NCBI GenBank assembly: GCA_001724275.1
Contig: MEDZ01000008.1
Location: forward strand, 1 to 64,000
Reading direction: 5' to 3'
DNA length: 64,000 bases
DNA from: Gemmatimonadetes bacterium SCN 70-22
Lineage (GTDB): Bacteria; Gemmatimonadota; Gemmatimonadetes; Gemmatimonadales; Gemmatimonadaceae
Shown: positions 63,291-64,000 of the stretch, in pieces
Position numbering within the stretch: position 1 is the first letter of the stretch
Layout of the letters: every line of letters begins with the position of its first letter
Program-made: the position numbers and the translations under genes
The notes under the pieces: model-generated
Databases searched by the model: none
What the model saw: only the letters and a program-made list of their open reading frames with translations
What the model was told of the DNA's origin: nothing

Positions 63291-63610
63291 TCTCACGGGA
63301 GCTGGCGGAGGATTCGCCGTTCAAGCCGCGTGACGTTCTGCGGGGTCGCGATGCGAGAACGCTCGCGCGCGAGCTGCTCGCGATGTCGCAGGAGGAGTTC
63401 TCCGCCGCGTTCCGCAAGTCGCCGATGAAGCGGGCGAAGCTGCGGGGGCTCAAGCGCAATGCGGCAGCGGTGCTCGGCAACGTTGGCAGTGGCGATGATG
63501 TCGATGTGCTCACACGTGCGCTCGATGACGAGGAGCCGCTCGTGCGCGAGCACGCCGCATGGGCGATCTCGCAGATCGCTAGGCGGATCTCGAGTTCAGC
63601 AGCTGGATGA
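63262..63610 (+). pseudogene. queG: displaced 3' fragment of host queG
   Basis: The frame encodes QEVCPWNVRFSREL, then LARELLAMSQEEFSAAFRK and VLGNVGSGDDVDVLTRALD, matching the C-terminal part of QueG. It lacks the first 250 codons and any start of its own. It differs from the element-borne tail at 39926-40326 at many positions, so it is not a recent copy. The final HEAT-like repeat seen in the left copy is missing; the frame ends at 63610 in overlap with the convergent flavoprotein gene. Not expected to be functional. Confidence 0.88.
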
Positions 63611-64000
63611 TCTCCTCCACCGTCGCGCGCGCGGAGCGGCCCACGCCGATCAAGGTCGCTGACGCGAACCCCGTCCAGTCGCCGTAGCCAACGAGCCATA
63701 GCGGGATCGCGTCGGCGACGCGGGTGCCTCCCCCGTCGGAGGCCATCGCCACGCGTCCTCGTGCGTCAACGAGACCAAGCGGAGCGAGGTGCCGGAGCGC
63801 GGGACGGAACCCGATCGCGAAGATCACCGCGTCCACCGCCTCCGCCCGGCCATCAGGCCACTCCACCCCGTCGGCCGTGAACCGCGTGAACATCGGCTCC
63901 GCGTGGAGGACGCCCCGCGCGAGCGCCGCTCGCACAGGAGGCACCATGACGATGTCACCCAGGCTCCGGGGCGGGTCGGGCGTGCGGCCCTCCTGAATTG
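63579..64000 (-). CDS. flavin-dependent monooxygenase-like protein (partial)
   Basis: The C-terminal 140 residues of a flavoprotein whose start lies beyond the window. The visible part resembles CzcO/ArsO-type proteins of the flavin-containing monooxygenase group: [33 protein letters not shown]-like text and [20 protein letters not shown]. The frame is open to the window edge with no stop. It probably oxidises a small substrate with FAD and NADPH; no substrate can be named. It is convergent with the queG fragment and overlaps its end by 32 bases. Confidence 0.7.
   Translation of the reverse strand, partial: IQEGRTPDPPRSLGDIVMVPPVRAALARGVLHAEPMFTRFTADGVEWPDGRAEAVDAVIFAIGFRPALRHLAPLGLVDARGRVAMASDGGGTRVADAIPLWLVGYGDWTGFASATLIGVGRSARATVEEIIQLLNSRSA

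Overview
The window is very GC-rich and looks like chromosome from a Gemmatimonadota-type bacterium. The basis is the GC level, the secreted and lipoprotein style with TonB-plug-like and LVIVD-type proteins, a MoxR/DUF58/DUF4350/DUF4129 cluster and giant multiheme cytochromes. The phylum is an inference; there is no rRNA or tRNA gene to confirm it.

Chromosomal part (1-40 kb). 0-14 kb: a LOG-family protein, an alkaline-phosphatase-superfamily enzyme, several secreted or lipoprotein genes, a fluoride-export operon (FluC plus two DUF190 proteins), a PP2C phosphatase, a Tat-exported FAD oxidoreductase, and a RidA protein coupled to a large exported protein. 14-21 kb: a MoxR-DUF58-DUF4350-DUF4129-membrane protein cluster facing an RDD/SpoIIM fusion. 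21-26 kb: an ABC-F ATPase and a very large exported PD40/amidohydrolase. 26.5-35.2 kb: a minus-strand operon with overlapping or near-abutting genes. Its order is a cytochrome-b-like membrane protein, a ferredoxin-FAD oxidoreductase, a 23-heme and a 31-heme c-type cytochrome, and an outer-membrane beta-barrel. This is a candidate inner-membrane to cell-surface electron conduit. 35-40 kb: an LTA-synthase-like sulfatase, an ICMT-like methyltransferase, small proteins and queG.

Mobile part (39.91-63.26 kb). A 23.35-kb integrative element sits inside queG. Its large serine integrase lies at the left end. A 17-bp direct repeat (39909-39925 and 63262-63278) marks the junctions, and the displaced host 3' end of queG lies at 63262-63610. 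The element brings its own queG 3' end, so QueG is still read as one complete 387-aa protein. The rejoined phage-type site is a 46-bp near-palindrome centred on a non-palindromic CA. Cargo: a ClpX-like AAA+ ATPase, an HNH nuclease, a rolling-circle (HUH) Rep, a winged-helix protein, a small serine recombinase, a type III restriction-modification operon (res-mod-zinc protein), and a 2107-aa STAND NTPase with an N-terminal nuclease-like domain. No conjugation machinery was seen. The overall reading is an integrative, possibly replicating element carrying anti-phage defence. After it, at the right edge, lies a partial flavoprotein gene.

The most unusual observations are the gene-restoring integration into the Fe-S motif of queG with a matching palindromic att site, an integrase reading frame whose C-terminus differs between integrated and circular states, the giant STAND nuclease beside the type III R-M operon, the 54-heme electron-transfer operon, and an octamer (CGTTAGGC) enriched in the chromosome but absent from the element's cargo.
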